The notes under the pieces are model-generated. The model was not told where the DNA came from. It did no database searches and was given only the letters and a program-made list of their open reading frames with translations. A DNA stretch of 64,000 nucleotides from Bdellovibrio bacteriovorus W. Lineage in GTDB: Bacteria > Bdellovibrionota > Bdellovibrionia > Bdellovibrionales > Bdellovibrionaceae. This document shows, one piece after another, positions 54,384 through 63,594 of this stretch. Location: the NCBI GenBank assembly GCA_000525675.1, contig CP002190.1, forward strand, positions 1,984,001-2,048,000. Reading direction: 5' to 3'. Positions within the stretch are counted from its first letter, which is position 1; the number at the start of each line of letters is the position of its first letter. The position numbers and the translations under genes were made by a program.

Positions 54384-55241
54384 ATGAAGTCCATTATTAT
54401 GTTAGCATTGCTGACTTGGTTTTCTTATCAAGGACATGCAGCCACTAGTTCCCAAGAAGTTCCGTATTACGGAGAAGCTTTTTACCGCGAACTTGCCAGT
54501 GGTGTGACCAACGACGATCTTAAAGACAGCCTTAAAAAAGTACTTCTGAGTTATCATCAAAAACAAGATGGTGACCTTGATCAAATCGTCAAAGGCTGCA
54601 ACGGAGAGAAGTGCTACGGCCATGTCTCTTTAGGTTACGATCGCGCACGAATTTTTATGATGGGCGTCTACTACCTAACGAAGACCAACAAAGGCTACGC
54701 GATCTACGACGTTTACTGCGATACAAATAAGACCACCGAAGACTTTATCCACGGCAACGGCCCAGGCCCTAAAAATATTCCTGACGGTGAAATCTTAAAC
54801 ACCGAGCACACCTGGCCACAAAGCAGATTCTCTCGCCGCTTTGACAAGAACATGCAAAAATCCGATCTGCATCACCTCTACCCAACAGACAGCGATATGA
54901 ACTCAGTTCGTGGGAACAATCCGTTCGGTGAAGTAGCTAAGGACTCTCGTGTTTTAGAATGCCCAGCATCGCGCACAGGAAAATCCACATCTGGAAGCGA
55001 AGAAGTTTTTGAACCACCAAAAAATCACAAAGGCAACGTGGCGCGCGCTCTATTTTACTTCTCTGTTCGCTATGAAATGCCACTAGGGAAAAACCAAGAA
55101 GCCTTCTTGCGCAAATGGCATAAAGAAGACCCTGTGAACGAAGAAGAAATCCGCCGCAACGATTTCATTCAATCTGTTCAAGGAAATCGCAATCCATTTA
55201 TTGACCACCCAGAGTTGGTGGATCGTATTGATAAGTTCTAA
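54384..55241 (+). CDS. Exported endonuclease I
   Basis: A 285-residue nuclease. Signal peptide to about residue 20 (GHAATS). The EndA/endonuclease I signature TEHTWPQSRFS...KSDLHHLYPTDSDMNSVRGNNPFGE gives the catalytic His and metal-binding Asn (beta-beta-alpha-metal fold). It cuts DNA outside the cytoplasm. I chose the ATG at 54384 because GGAGGG lies just upstream; the frame opens at 54321. Bidirectional terminator follows. Confidence 0.92.
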   Translation: MKSIIMLALLTWFSYQGHAATSSQEVPYYGEAFYRELASGVTNDDLKDSLKKVLLSYHQKQDGDLDQIVKGCNGEKCYGHVSLGYDRARIFMMGVYYLTKTNKGYAIYDVYCDTNKTTEDFIHGNGPGPKNIPDGEILNTEHTWPQSRFSRRFDKNMQKSDLHHLYPTDSDMNSVRGNNPFGEVAKDSRVLECPASRTGKSTSGSEEVFEPPKNHKGNVARALFYFSVRYEMPLGKNQEAFLRKWHKEDPVNEEEIRRNDFIQSVQGNRNPFIDHPELVDRIDKF

Positions 55242-55262
55242 TTTTCAAAAAAATCTTTAAAT

Positions 55263-55296
55263 AAAAAATCCCAGTCATAAAACTGGGATTTTTTTA
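55263..55296. terminator. Bidirectional terminator
   Basis: ATCCCAGT (55268-55275) and ACTGGGAT (55282-55289), with A-run before and T-run after. It serves both the endonuclease I gene and the convergent small gene. Confidence 0.9.
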
Positions 55297-55734
55297 TTCA
55301 GCGTCTGATCTTTCACTGGATTCACTCTCAGTTTCAGAGTCATCGTTTTCTTCTGGTGGTAACTCTTGCTTAGAAGAAGTCTTTGTCTCTTCAATAGCTG
55401 AAGGCGTTTTTGCTAAGATCGTATTGCAAACACCTTTATCGCGGAAAAGATGTTTCCACATCTCTCCATCAATCTTTCCTTTGATTTCTGGCGACTGCAA
55501 CTCAGAGCCCATGTAAGAACCAGAGCTTCTGAAATCAGGCAGACGCTTCAATCCGCGTGGGATCTTGCGTTCTCCATCGCACTCGCCTTGAGAAGCCTTT
55601 CCCCCCTCAGTGATAAAGGTATAGGCCTTCGGAGGAGTGCGCTTGCGGGCGTGAGCCACAGAGTCGGAACTCAGTATCGGATGAATGAAAGTCAGAGTCA
55701 GGAATAGAGCGGAAGTTTTAAGTACAAATTTCAT
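55294..55734 (-). CDS. Small exported protein of unknown function
   Basis: A 146-residue protein with signal peptide (LTLTFIHPILSS), a basic middle part with two Cys (GECDGER, GVCNTIL), and an acidic Ser/Glu tail. No family recognised. Confidence 0.7.
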   Translation of the reverse strand: MKFVLKTSALFLTLTFIHPILSSDSVAHARKRTPPKAYTFITEGGKASQGECDGERKIPRGLKRLPDFRSSGSYMGSELQSPEIKGKIDGEMWKHLFRDKGVCNTILAKTPSAIEETKTSSKQELPPEENDDSETESESSERSDAE

Positions 55735-55965
55735 ATGGGAATTATGCTAGCATATCTAAGGCAAAGCGGAAGGGATCTTTCGAAATTATTTATCAATAAT
55801 AGACGAAGAAAATTTAGCTTCCTTTTCGTCAGCATTGCCTTAGATCGGTGTACAAAGCACCCCTTCTGCTCACCTCACTCTTGAAAGCCTTTGTTCCAAC
55901 GACTAAAAACCCGTTTGAGGCCTTTCCTTATCGACAACACTGGATTCATCTAATAGAAAGAATCT

Positions 55966-56583
55966 ATGAACGAAAATCAAACGACCCACTTTAATGAAAA
56001 AGCAAAAACTTGGGACACTCCTGAGAAAATTGAAAAAGCAGCATCTTATGGACAGAAAATTAAAGAGGTGCTTAAGCAAGATCACTTTTCAAAAGTTCTT
56101 GAGATTGGATGCGGCACAGGATTGCTAGGTTCTCAGTTCTGGCAAAGCAACTCTCAGTATGTCGGATTAGACACCTCTTCAGAGATGCTCTCTGTTTTGC
56201 ACAGCAAGTGCGACGACAAGGACTTGGTCCGCTCTTATCTTTTAAACATGGATACAGAAGAGGTCCCTGAAAAAGATTTTGATCTGGTAGTGTCTTCGAT
56301 GGCCTTCCATCACTTAAAAGATCCAAAGAACACCGTTCAAAGACTTGCAGCGCATTTAAGTGCAAATGCTGCCGTTGCGGTGATTGATTTACGCACGGAA
56401 GATGGCAGCTTTCATCCAGACCCTCAAAGTATGGGAGTTCATCACTCTGGTTTTTCAGAAGAAGAAATCAGCGCGTGGGCCACAGCGCTGGGCGCTGAAG
56501 TTTTATACTTAGACACTATTCATACGGTTCAAAAGAACGGGAAAGAATATCCGTTGTTTTTGGCGGTGTTTAGAAAACGGTAA
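55966..56583 (+). CDS. Class I SAM-dependent methyltransferase
   Basis: A 205-residue methyltransferase: motif I VLEIGCGTGLLG, motif II GLDTSSEML, and motif IV/post LVVSSMAFHHL with the HHL signature. Substrate unknown; it resembles small-molecule or quinone-type methyltransferases. Cytosolic. No clear ribosome site. Confidence 0.9.
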   Translation: MNENQTTHFNEKAKTWDTPEKIEKAASYGQKIKEVLKQDHFSKVLEIGCGTGLLGSQFWQSNSQYVGLDTSSEMLSVLHSKCDDKDLVRSYLLNMDTEEVPEKDFDLVVSSMAFHHLKDPKNTVQRLAAHLSANAAVAVIDLRTEDGSFHPDPQSMGVHHSGFSEEEISAWATALGAEVLYLDTIHTVQKNGKEYPLFLAVFRKR

Positions 56584-56617
56584 TTTATTGAAAATTATTT
56601 CTTAGAGCGCTGAAGGC

Positions 56618-56645
56618 AAAAAAAAACCTGCTGTTACGCAGGTTT
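56618..56645 (-). terminator. Terminator downstream of tRNA-Met
   Basis: AAACCTGC (56624-56631), loop TGTTAC, GCAGGTTT (56638-56645); the A-run before it is a T-run on the minus strand, about 65 bp after the tRNA 3' end. Confidence 0.8.
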
Positions 56646-56710
56646 GATATTTCTCTCAGAGGCTCATTTCTGGAGAAACTTCTTTCGATACACGATCGAA
56701 AGACAAAAAT

Positions 56711-56787
<77 letters not shown>

Positions 56788-56985
56788 ACACAGTAACGCT
56801 TTCGCGTAGAGTGATGATTTTTAATGTTTTGGCCCCGCGAAGTCAATCTCAGGCTTTGCGTCAAAATAAAATATTCTGCGTCTCGACAGAGTGTTGCATA
56901 AAAGTCTCGCCTTTAGTCTTGACCCCGAAGCAGAATCACCATGGAATAACAGGGTATTTAAGATTCCACCACGGAGGGGAAATTT

Positions 56986-58428
56986 ATGAAAATGCTAATG
57001 ACGGCTTTGGCCATTGCCACGGTGGCAACTGGCTGTACGCCCAACCCACATCATACCCAAATGAACGACCTTTCAGGTCAAAATTTTGGCCTTAACGGGA
57101 TCACAACTCCCCACATCCACGTTGCTTCGTTGGATGGAAAACCCTTAGCACAAGCTCAAATCCTGATCGGCGATAGCTTAAATGCTCCATTTATAGGCAA
57201 CTTTATCACGACCGACAATAACGGAATGGCGATGCTGCCAGCTGCTTGGGACAGCGCACTTCCTGTGACGGTCGAAGCACCAGGCTACATGCGTGTGACC
57301 TACATGCACCAAGAGCCCGGTCAGTTAAACTTTAAACTGCGCCCGATGGCGACTCGCACTCAGTATGAGCTGCGTGGAACAACTCCAAGTCTGCCTATCA
57401 AAGACAAAGATGGCTGGGTGGATTTTGGAATCGTGATGCCTGCATTCACAAAACTTGGAATGCTTAACTTTGGTATCGACAGCGTTTTGAGCCCACTGAC
57501 AGATCGTATTACACAAATGGGTCAAGACATGGACATCCCAGCAAACATCGCTCTGCCAAAACAAAGCGAGAAGTTTGCTCTTTTCACAATCACTTTGGAT
57601 AAACCACTGTATCGTATCTATTACGAACAACCCGGCGTAAACCGCGTTTTTGCAGCTCGTGGAAGATTCCCGTTTAAGTCCACTGTTGACGGACTTCGTG
57701 GTGGAGCTGCTTTCCATGATCTATTAAATAACTACACAATCACAAGTGGATCTGTGCGTGACTTTAATACTCAATCAGCAGTTACAAACTTAGATATGAA
57801 TACGACAGAACTTACGTTCAATGAAAAGCGCAACATGGGTGCGCCAACATTCAGAGCCGATGAGGTCTTCATCACTGTTTCTGTCGCGAACCAATCAGGT
57901 CACTTCATCATCGCAGACTTCAAACGTCTTAAATCGACAGAGAAGGTTGCTCTTTCAGTTCTACCTAAATCAGATCAGCAGCTTTTAGGTGTACTTAAGA
58001 AATCAGATGATATGAAAAACAATATCTCTCGCGTGAGCACAACTCTGGTTCCGTTTGCTAACAACGCGACTCCGGTAATGCTTCCATTGATCGCTGATCC
58101 ACAATTTAGTGGTGCTGATATTTTGGTTCCACGCTTGAATCCGGTTCAAGGTATTCATGCCTTGGCAACTTATGCGGTTCTTTCTAAGGAAGAAGACGTC
58201 ACTCGCGGTAAAGACCGTCTAAAAGTATTTAATCCACAATGGGAAGTCTATTCTCAAAATTGGAATGATCGCTTAAAAGTTCCACAATGGCCGACAGATT
58301 CTAAGACTTCAGGCAAGAAACGCTGGGAGATCAATCTAGTTGGTAGCCAAAGCACTTCACAAGCAGCAACTGGACCTGCTATGATTGAAGCTGCAACACA
58401 TGTTACAAATAGCGCGATTACTTTCTAA
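56986..58428 (+). CDS. Lipoprotein of unknown function, 480 aa
   Basis: A lipoprotein with lipobox ATGC (Cys17). Residues ~40-110 look like a carboxypeptidase-regulatory/Ig-type beta domain (VASLDGKPLAQAQILIGD...APGYMRVT). The rest is a long beta-rich region of unknown fold. GGAGGGG lies before the ATG. It overlaps the next lipoprotein gene by 44 nt. Confidence 0.78.
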   Translation: MKMLMTALAIATVATGCTPNPHHTQMNDLSGQNFGLNGITTPHIHVASLDGKPLAQAQILIGDSLNAPFIGNFITTDNNGMAMLPAAWDSALPVTVEAPGYMRVTYMHQEPGQLNFKLRPMATRTQYELRGTTPSLPIKDKDGWVDFGIVMPAFTKLGMLNFGIDSVLSPLTDRITQMGQDMDIPANIALPKQSEKFALFTITLDKPLYRIYYEQPGVNRVFAARGRFPFKSTVDGLRGGAAFHDLLNNYTITSGSVRDFNTQSAVTNLDMNTTELTFNEKRNMGAPTFRADEVFITVSVANQSGHFIIADFKRLKSTEKVALSVLPKSDQQLLGVLKKSDDMKNNISRVSTTLVPFANNATPVMLPLIADPQFSGADILVPRLNPVQGIHALATYAVLSKEEDVTRGKDRLKVFNPQWEVYSQNWNDRLKVPQWPTDSKTSGKKRWEINLVGSQSTSQAATGPAMIEAATHVTNSAITF

Positions 58429-58924
58429 AAGTTCTTTATTAATTATTCTTAGCATTTCAGGCTGCGCCTTAAGTGGTTGCAGCCTGTTTGATAAAAGACC
58501 CTCTGCCCATTCAAGAATGGCGCAAATTAATAAGCAAAAAGTCTTCTTTGCTTCCTACGACAAAGTCTGGCGCGCAGCCCATGCAACTTTGAAATATCCT
58601 ATTGCTCATGAAAATCAAGATACTGGAGTCATTGAAACAGACTACATCAAGGGTCTAGATGGCTGGCTTCCGCCCAACTTAAAACGTCCACCTTCCAGTG
58701 GTATCCGCTACAAGCTGGTTCTGTCTTTTGCAAAAGGTAAAGCCGATGGAAGAGACTCTACTCGCGTGACGATTGATAAGAAAATGGAAATCTTAAGAGA
58801 CTTCTTCTCTGAACCAGAGATGATGGAAAGTGATGGACTTGAAGAAAAGATTCTTTTCTATCGAATTGAGAGAGAGCTCATCATTAATGAGACTCTCGAA
58901 AAGGACCAAGGTGATGGATTCTAA
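58385..58924 (+). CDS. BamC-like lipoprotein
   Basis: A 179-residue lipoprotein with possible lipoboxes at ISGC (Cys27) and LSGC (Cys32). The mature part, SYDKVWRAAHATLKYPIAHENQDTGVIETDY, resembles BamC/NlpB-like helix-grip folds. Start at 58385 is weakly supported; 58400 is an alternative. It overlaps the upstream lipoprotein gene. Confidence 0.7.
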   Translation: MKLQHMLQIARLLSKSSLLIILSISGCALSGCSLFDKRPSAHSRMAQINKQKVFFASYDKVWRAAHATLKYPIAHENQDTGVIETDYIKGLDGWLPPNLKRPPSSGIRYKLVLSFAKGKADGRDSTRVTIDKKMEILRDFFSEPEMMESDGLEEKILFYRIERELIINETLEKDQGDGF

Positions 58925-58925
58925 A

Positions 58926-58961
58926 AATAAAAAAGGCACTTTCAAGAGCGCCCTTTTTTAT
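58926..58961. terminator. Probable bidirectional terminator
   Basis: An imperfect hairpin of AAAAAAGG...CCTTTTTT, with inner GGC/GCC pairing, between the convergent lipoprotein and HEAT-repeat genes. Confidence 0.6.
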
Positions 58962-58985
58962 TTCTATTTAGGAAGACCTACTTCT

Positions 58986-59720
58986 TTACAATCCAAGATT
59001 TTCTTTTTGAACGTACTCTTTCCACATGCCCGCTAGATCATTCGCTTTGGTCTTTTCATCACCCAGCTTTACACCCGTCAATCTCTCAAGCCCACGAACT
59101 GCAGGAAGATGTACCCTCTGATCCGAATCCGACAATAGCTTAGCAAAAGTTTTTGCCTCACCGTTTTGAGGTTTCGTTGCTAAAGCCCCTACGATCTGCG
59201 AGCGGATCCAAAGACTTTGTTTGCTTTTATAATTATAAGACTTCTCAAGCTCGCGCCATAAAAGGTCACGTACATCAGCGGTTACGTTTTTTTGCAAAAC
59301 ATCAACAGCAGCAGAGCGCACCACAAGGGCTTTATCTTGAACCAACTCCAATGCCAACTGTTCACCTTGAGTTGGGTTCACTTCACTCAACGCCACTAAA
59401 GCGGCATTTCGCATGTACCATTCTTTTGATTTTCCGGCTTTTAAAAGATCTGCGGTTGAACCTTTACCTTTTGATTGAGCCCCAGAAACAAGAGCCTTCC
59501 AACGAAGAGCCATCGGATATTTATCGCTGAAAGCAACCTGCATGAAACCGGGATAAAGAGTTTCTCCCTTTTGCTGGACCAAAATCTTGCGGTTTTCCAT
59601 AGGAAGATTCAATACTTCAAGAGCTGAACTTAAGGCTTTACTTGAACTCACTGCAGGTGCCGCGAAAGCACTTGAAGTAAATCCCACAAACACCAACGAA
59701 GACAAAAAGATTCTTTTCAT
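58986..59720 (-). CDS. Exported HEAT-repeat protein
   Basis: A 244-residue protein with signal peptide (FVGFTSSAFA). Most of the mature part is helical repeats such as WYMRNAALVALSEV and ALVVRSAAVDVLQK, as in HEAT/PBS-lyase repeats, which mediate protein binding. Located just downstream of the membrane coiled-coil protein gene. Confidence 0.8.
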   Translation of the reverse strand: MKRIFLSSLVFVGFTSSAFAAPAVSSSKALSSALEVLNLPMENRKILVQQKGETLYPGFMQVAFSDKYPMALRWKALVSGAQSKGKGSTADLLKAGKSKEWYMRNAALVALSEVNPTQGEQLALELVQDKALVVRSAAVDVLQKNVTADVRDLLWRELEKSYNYKSKQSLWIRSQIVGALATKPQNGEAKTFAKLLSDSDQRVHLPAVRGLERLTGVKLGDEKTKANDLAGMWKEYVQKENLGL

Positions 59721-59724
59721 AGGC

Positions 59725-60741
59725 TTAACTCTTCTTGTTTACAAAGTTTTCAAACTCATTCATCAACTGAGCAGATTCATCAGAATCTGCTTTGGCAGCT
59801 TCTTTGCCGTCCCCTGCTTTTTCAGCGACTTTACTTAACGATCCTGATTTTTGATCTTCAACTGCTGCTGCAAACTCGCGCATTAATTCATCATCAATAA
59901 GGTTTGCAGGATCGTCTTCAGCAGGAACTGCCGATGTGCTCTCTGCAATATCTGCGGCCACTTGATCTGGAACTGCCTCGGGCTCAGCGCTAAAATTATC
60001 TGAATTTTCAGCAAGGGCTTGATCGATAAGATCATCAATATTAGCGGGAGCTTCTTCGCTCGCAGTTTCCACCGCCACACTGCCCATGTCTGGAGCTTCA
60101 CTCACCGCAGAAGTTGGATCCGCAGCGACGGGTGCTGAACTCGCATTCGCCAACTGTTCTTTCAGTTTTTCATTTTCTTCACGGTAACGAGTCAGATCCG
60201 CAATGTCTTCACTGATAATCTCGTACTCAGAAAGTCTTGCCTCTAGATCACGAACTTTATCTTCAAGTGCTTTTTTAGCTGCCAAGTCCTCTGGCGCTGG
60301 CGCTCCGACCGCGGCTGGAGCTTCTGAGCTTGCCGCAGACCCCGCACTTGCGAGCTGAGCTTTGAGGTTTTCAACTTCTTCTTCAAGGGTCTGAACTTTA
60401 AGTTGTTTTTCAGCGAGGGCTGTTCTTAATTTCTGGGCTTCAGCGGAATCTTGAGGTGCAGCCCTAGAGACCGGTGCCTCATCTAAATCAAGATCAACGC
60501 CAAGATCTTCCTCGGAGCCAGTCTCTTGCATTTGGCGGTTGCCTTGATTCTCAAGAATACGCTGCAAAGTCTTTTCGATTTCCGTGGTGTCAATGCTGGG
60601 CGCGAGAACTTGCTCTTCTTCTTTTTTTAAGAAGCTTCGGTACGCCAGAAAAAGTGATAGAATAATAACCAAAGCAATCAATGCTTCAATGATGCTTGTG
60701 TTATAGCTTGTCCAAAATGAAAGAAATTTTTCTATCGTCAC
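59725..60741 (-). CDS. Membrane-anchored acidic coiled-coil protein
   Basis: A 338-residue protein: N-terminal membrane helix (residues ~15-35), then a coiled coil (about 100-220, heptads in KLRTALAEKQLKVQTLEEEVENL) with low-complexity acidic Ala/Glu/Asp-rich regions. It starts with GTG. Very low sequence complexity limits any assignment. Four bases separate it from the HEAT gene, so the two are probably co-transcribed. Confidence 0.75.
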   Translation of the reverse strand: MTIEKFLSFWTSYNTSIIEALIALVIILSLFLAYRSFLKKEEEQVLAPSIDTTEIEKTLQRILENQGNRQMQETGSEEDLGVDLDLDEAPVSRAAPQDSAEAQKLRTALAEKQLKVQTLEEEVENLKAQLASAGSAASSEAPAAVGAPAPEDLAAKKALEDKVRDLEARLSEYEIISEDIADLTRYREENEKLKEQLANASSAPVAADPTSAVSEAPDMGSVAVETASEEAPANIDDLIDQALAENSDNFSAEPEAVPDQVAADIAESTSAVPAEDDPANLIDDELMREFAAAVEDQKSGSLSKVAEKAGDGKEAAKADSDESAQLMNEFENFVNKKS

Positions 60742-60848
60742 AGTAAAATTCTCTAATAGTTATAGATGGGCGTCAATGCCAGTATGGATCTAGACCTAAG
60801 ATTGTTTTCAATGTTAGGTTTTTAAGAACATCACCCTGCGAGGTCTAA

Positions 60849-62198
60849 ATGCCAAACCATTACGATATCTTGATAAAAAATGGAACCTGCCTTGTTCCCA
60901 ACTCTGACGAGAGTCACTTAGTCGAAACTCGCTCAGATATTGGTATCAAAGATGGAAAAATCACCGCCATCCAAGAAAACCTTTCCGGCACCGCTACAAA
61001 AGAGATCGATGCCACCGGAAAGCACGTTCTCCCAGGAGTGATTGATAGCCAAGTTCACTTTCGCGAACCCGGCCTGACTCACAAAGAAGACCTTGAGACT
61101 GGAACTCGCGCGGCAGTACTGGGCGGAGTCACAACCATCTTTGAAATGCCCAACACCAACCCACCAACGACATCACAAGCGGCTTTTCAAGAAAAACTAG
61201 ACCTCGCGAAGAACCGCGCTCACAGTAACTACGCTTTTTTCATTGGTGGCTCGCACGACAACGTGAGTGAGCTTGCAAAACTTGAGCGACTTCAGCACTG
61301 CTCAGGTATTAAGATCTTTATGGGTAGCTCCACTGGAACTCTTTTGGTTGAGGACGATGCAACTTTAGAAAAAATCCTACAAAATGGTTCCCGCCGCGTG
61401 ATCTTGCATAGTGAAGACGAAATGCGTCTGCGTGAAAGAAAACACATCGCTGAAGAATCTGGTGACGTTCACGATCACCCCGTTTGGCGCGATGTCACCA
61501 CAGCGACACAATCTACAGAGCGCCTTTTAAGACTTGCACGAAAAACAGGACGTAAAATTCACGTACTTCACGTTTCAACGGGTGAAGAAATGGATTTACT
61601 TAAAAACTCTAAAGACATTGCAACCGTTGAAGTTCTTCCGCAGCACCTCACTCTTTCAGCGCCAGATTGTTATGATCGCCTTGGAACTTTAGCGCAACAA
61701 AATCCGCCGATTCGCGAAAAAAGACATCTGGAAAGAATTTGGCAGGCCGTTCAAGATGGAACTGCCGACATCATCGGGTCCGATCATGCACCTCATACTT
61801 TAGAGGAAAAAGCTCGCCCCTACCCGCAAAGTCCCTCGGGGGTCCCAGGAGTGCAAACTCTGGTTCCTTTGATGCTAAACTTTGTGAACGAAGGCAAGAT
61901 CTCTCTCGCGCGTTTTGTCGAGATGGTGACTTTAAATCCCGTCAAAACTTTTGGAATCCTAAACAAGGGAATGCTGAAAGAAAATTTTGATGCTGATATC
62001 ACCATCGTAGATATGAATAAAACAAAAACTATTTCAAACTCTTGGATCGCCAGTCGAAGTGCGTGGACGCCCTTTGATGGCATGGAAGTCAAAGGCTGGA
62101 TGACTCACACCGTGGTCAACGGCAAAGTCGTGATGGAAAATGATCAAGTTATTTTACCTCATCAAGGCCAGCCCGTATTTTTTAAAGACTGCCAATGA
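60849..62198 (+). CDS. pyrC: Dihydroorotase
   Basis: A 449-residue amidohydrolase, long (class I) form, that cyclises carbamoyl-aspartate to dihydroorotate in pyrimidine synthesis. The N-terminal metal motif is DSQVHFREPG, with Gln where many enzymes have the first His of H-x-H; EMPNTNP, later HSED/HVST, and IGSDHAPHT follow. The Gln form is typical, as I recall, of Bacteroidetes-type dihydroorotases. It overlaps the next gene by ATGA. Confidence 0.9.
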   Translation: MPNHYDILIKNGTCLVPNSDESHLVETRSDIGIKDGKITAIQENLSGTATKEIDATGKHVLPGVIDSQVHFREPGLTHKEDLETGTRAAVLGGVTTIFEMPNTNPPTTSQAAFQEKLDLAKNRAHSNYAFFIGGSHDNVSELAKLERLQHCSGIKIFMGSSTGTLLVEDDATLEKILQNGSRRVILHSEDEMRLRERKHIAEESGDVHDHPVWRDVTTATQSTERLLRLARKTGRKIHVLHVSTGEEMDLLKNSKDIATVEVLPQHLTLSAPDCYDRLGTLAQQNPPIREKRHLERIWQAVQDGTADIIGSDHAPHTLEEKARPYPQSPSGVPGVQTLVPLMLNFVNEGKISLARFVEMVTLNPVKTFGILNKGMLKENFDADITIVDMNKTKTISNSWIASRSAWTPFDGMEVKGWMTHTVVNGKVVMENDQVILPHQGQPVFFKDCQ

Positions 62199-62773
62199 GA
62201 ACACCTGAGAATAAAAAACAAGCCCTGAGCCTTTTCTTCGCTGGACTTCTTCCCGTGATCGCATTCACGGTGATTGAAGAGTATTACGGCATTCTCTATG
62301 GCCTGATTGTCGGAATGATTTTCGGCCTCGGAGAAATTATTTACGAACTTATACGCTATCGTAAAGTTCAAAAGATAACTTGGATCGGTAACGGCGCCTT
62401 GTTGGTTTTAGGGGGAGCCTCCCTCATTGCCTCAGACGGCATTTGGTTTAAACTTCAACCGGCCTTGATGGAGGGCGCTCTTTGCCTTGCTCTCTTAATT
62501 TCCGTCTTGATCGGTAAGCCCTTGTTCTCGTATCTTGCTGAACAACAAGGCCAAAGCCTGCCGAAAATCCTTAAAGACGCAATGGTGGGGCTAACACTAA
62601 GAACTTCATTTTTCTTTGCTATTCACACAGGACTTGCCATCTGGGCCGCCTTTACTTGGAGTACAAGATCTTGGGCCCTGCTAAAAGGTGTGGGCCTCAC
62701 CGTGAGCTTTATCCTGTATCTTATCATCGAAGCTTTCTTTCTTCGCCGGCACATACTAAAAAATAGAGGATGA
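62195..62773 (+). CDS. IspZ/septation-protein-A-like membrane protein
   Basis: A 192-residue, ~5-helix inner-membrane protein similar to intracellular septation protein A (IspZ, PF04279/VC0807-type): FFAGLLPVIAFTVIEEYYG, GKPLFSYL. Function uncertain. It overlaps pyrC and the following lipoprotein gene by ATGA on both sides. Confidence 0.75.
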   Translation: MRTPENKKQALSLFFAGLLPVIAFTVIEEYYGILYGLIVGMIFGLGEIIYELIRYRKVQKITWIGNGALLVLGGASLIASDGIWFKLQPALMEGALCLALLISVLIGKPLFSYLAEQQGQSLPKILKDAMVGLTLRTSFFFAIHTGLAIWAAFTWSTRSWALLKGVGLTVSFILYLIIEAFFLRRHILKNRG

Positions 62774-63594
62774 AGTATTTTATACTACTCCTGCTTTGCT
62801 TGAATATGACTGCCTGCAATCGCGCCGGAGTTGTCTTTCGTTTTGCCGACACACTGATCGTATCAAAGGCCGATGACTATTTAGATCTTGATAGCTCTCA
62901 ACAAGAACGCCTTAAGAAGAGTATTCGAAAAGACCTCGACAAAGTTAAAGAAAAGACTTTACCAGAGATCGCTAAGAACTTGCGCGAAATTGAAGTTGAA
63001 AGTCGAAATGAGAAAATCGACAAAGAAAAAGTTCTCGACTTAAAAAACAAATCTTATGGCGATTTATTAAATGCCGGTCAGTACTTTAAAGACACTGCCG
63101 TTGATATCTCCAACACTCTCAGCAACTCCCAATACGCACATCTAGAGAAGCAAGTCCAAACCGATATTGAAAAGAAAACCAAAGAATATAAAAAAGATGC
63201 AGCGAAACACACTGCTAAGAAATATCTCAAAGCAACAGAGTTCTGGATTGGTTCTGTCTCTAAAAACCAAAAAGAGATGATCACTGATTTTGCAAAGAAG
63301 AACCCCTACCCTTGGGAGCTGAAAGAGAAAAATCGAAAATCCTTGCTCGAAAAATTCTTAAACAGCAAAGACAATAAAACTGCTCGTGAAGAACTTTTGA
63401 CAGCTTACTTTACCGATCACACCAATGCTCAGAATCCTGAATTCAAAGTAGCCATGAATGAATACACCGCCAACTTAGAGAACTTTTATATAGATAAATT
63501 TTGGCCATCGCTGAGCGAGGATCAAAAAAAGACTTTAAGACGAAATCTCTTAAAGCGCGCGAGCGACCTCGAAGAAGTCGCTCAGAAAAAATAA
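62770..63594 (+). CDS. DUF6279-like lipoprotein
   Basis: A 274-residue lipoprotein (lipobox MTAC, Cys16). A helical, Lys/Glu-rich mature part, with FADTLIVSKADDYLDLDSSQQERLKK, resembles DUF6279 lipoproteins whose function is unknown. ATGA overlap with the IspZ-like gene. Confidence 0.8.
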   Translation: MKYFILLLLCLNMTACNRAGVVFRFADTLIVSKADDYLDLDSSQQERLKKSIRKDLDKVKEKTLPEIAKNLREIEVESRNEKIDKEKVLDLKNKSYGDLLNAGQYFKDTAVDISNTLSNSQYAHLEKQVQTDIEKKTKEYKKDAAKHTAKKYLKATEFWIGSVSKNQKEMITDFAKKNPYPWELKEKNRKSLLEKFLNSKDNKTAREELLTAYFTDHTNAQNPEFKVAMNEYTANLENFYIDKFWPSLSEDQKKTLRRNLLKRASDLEEVAQKK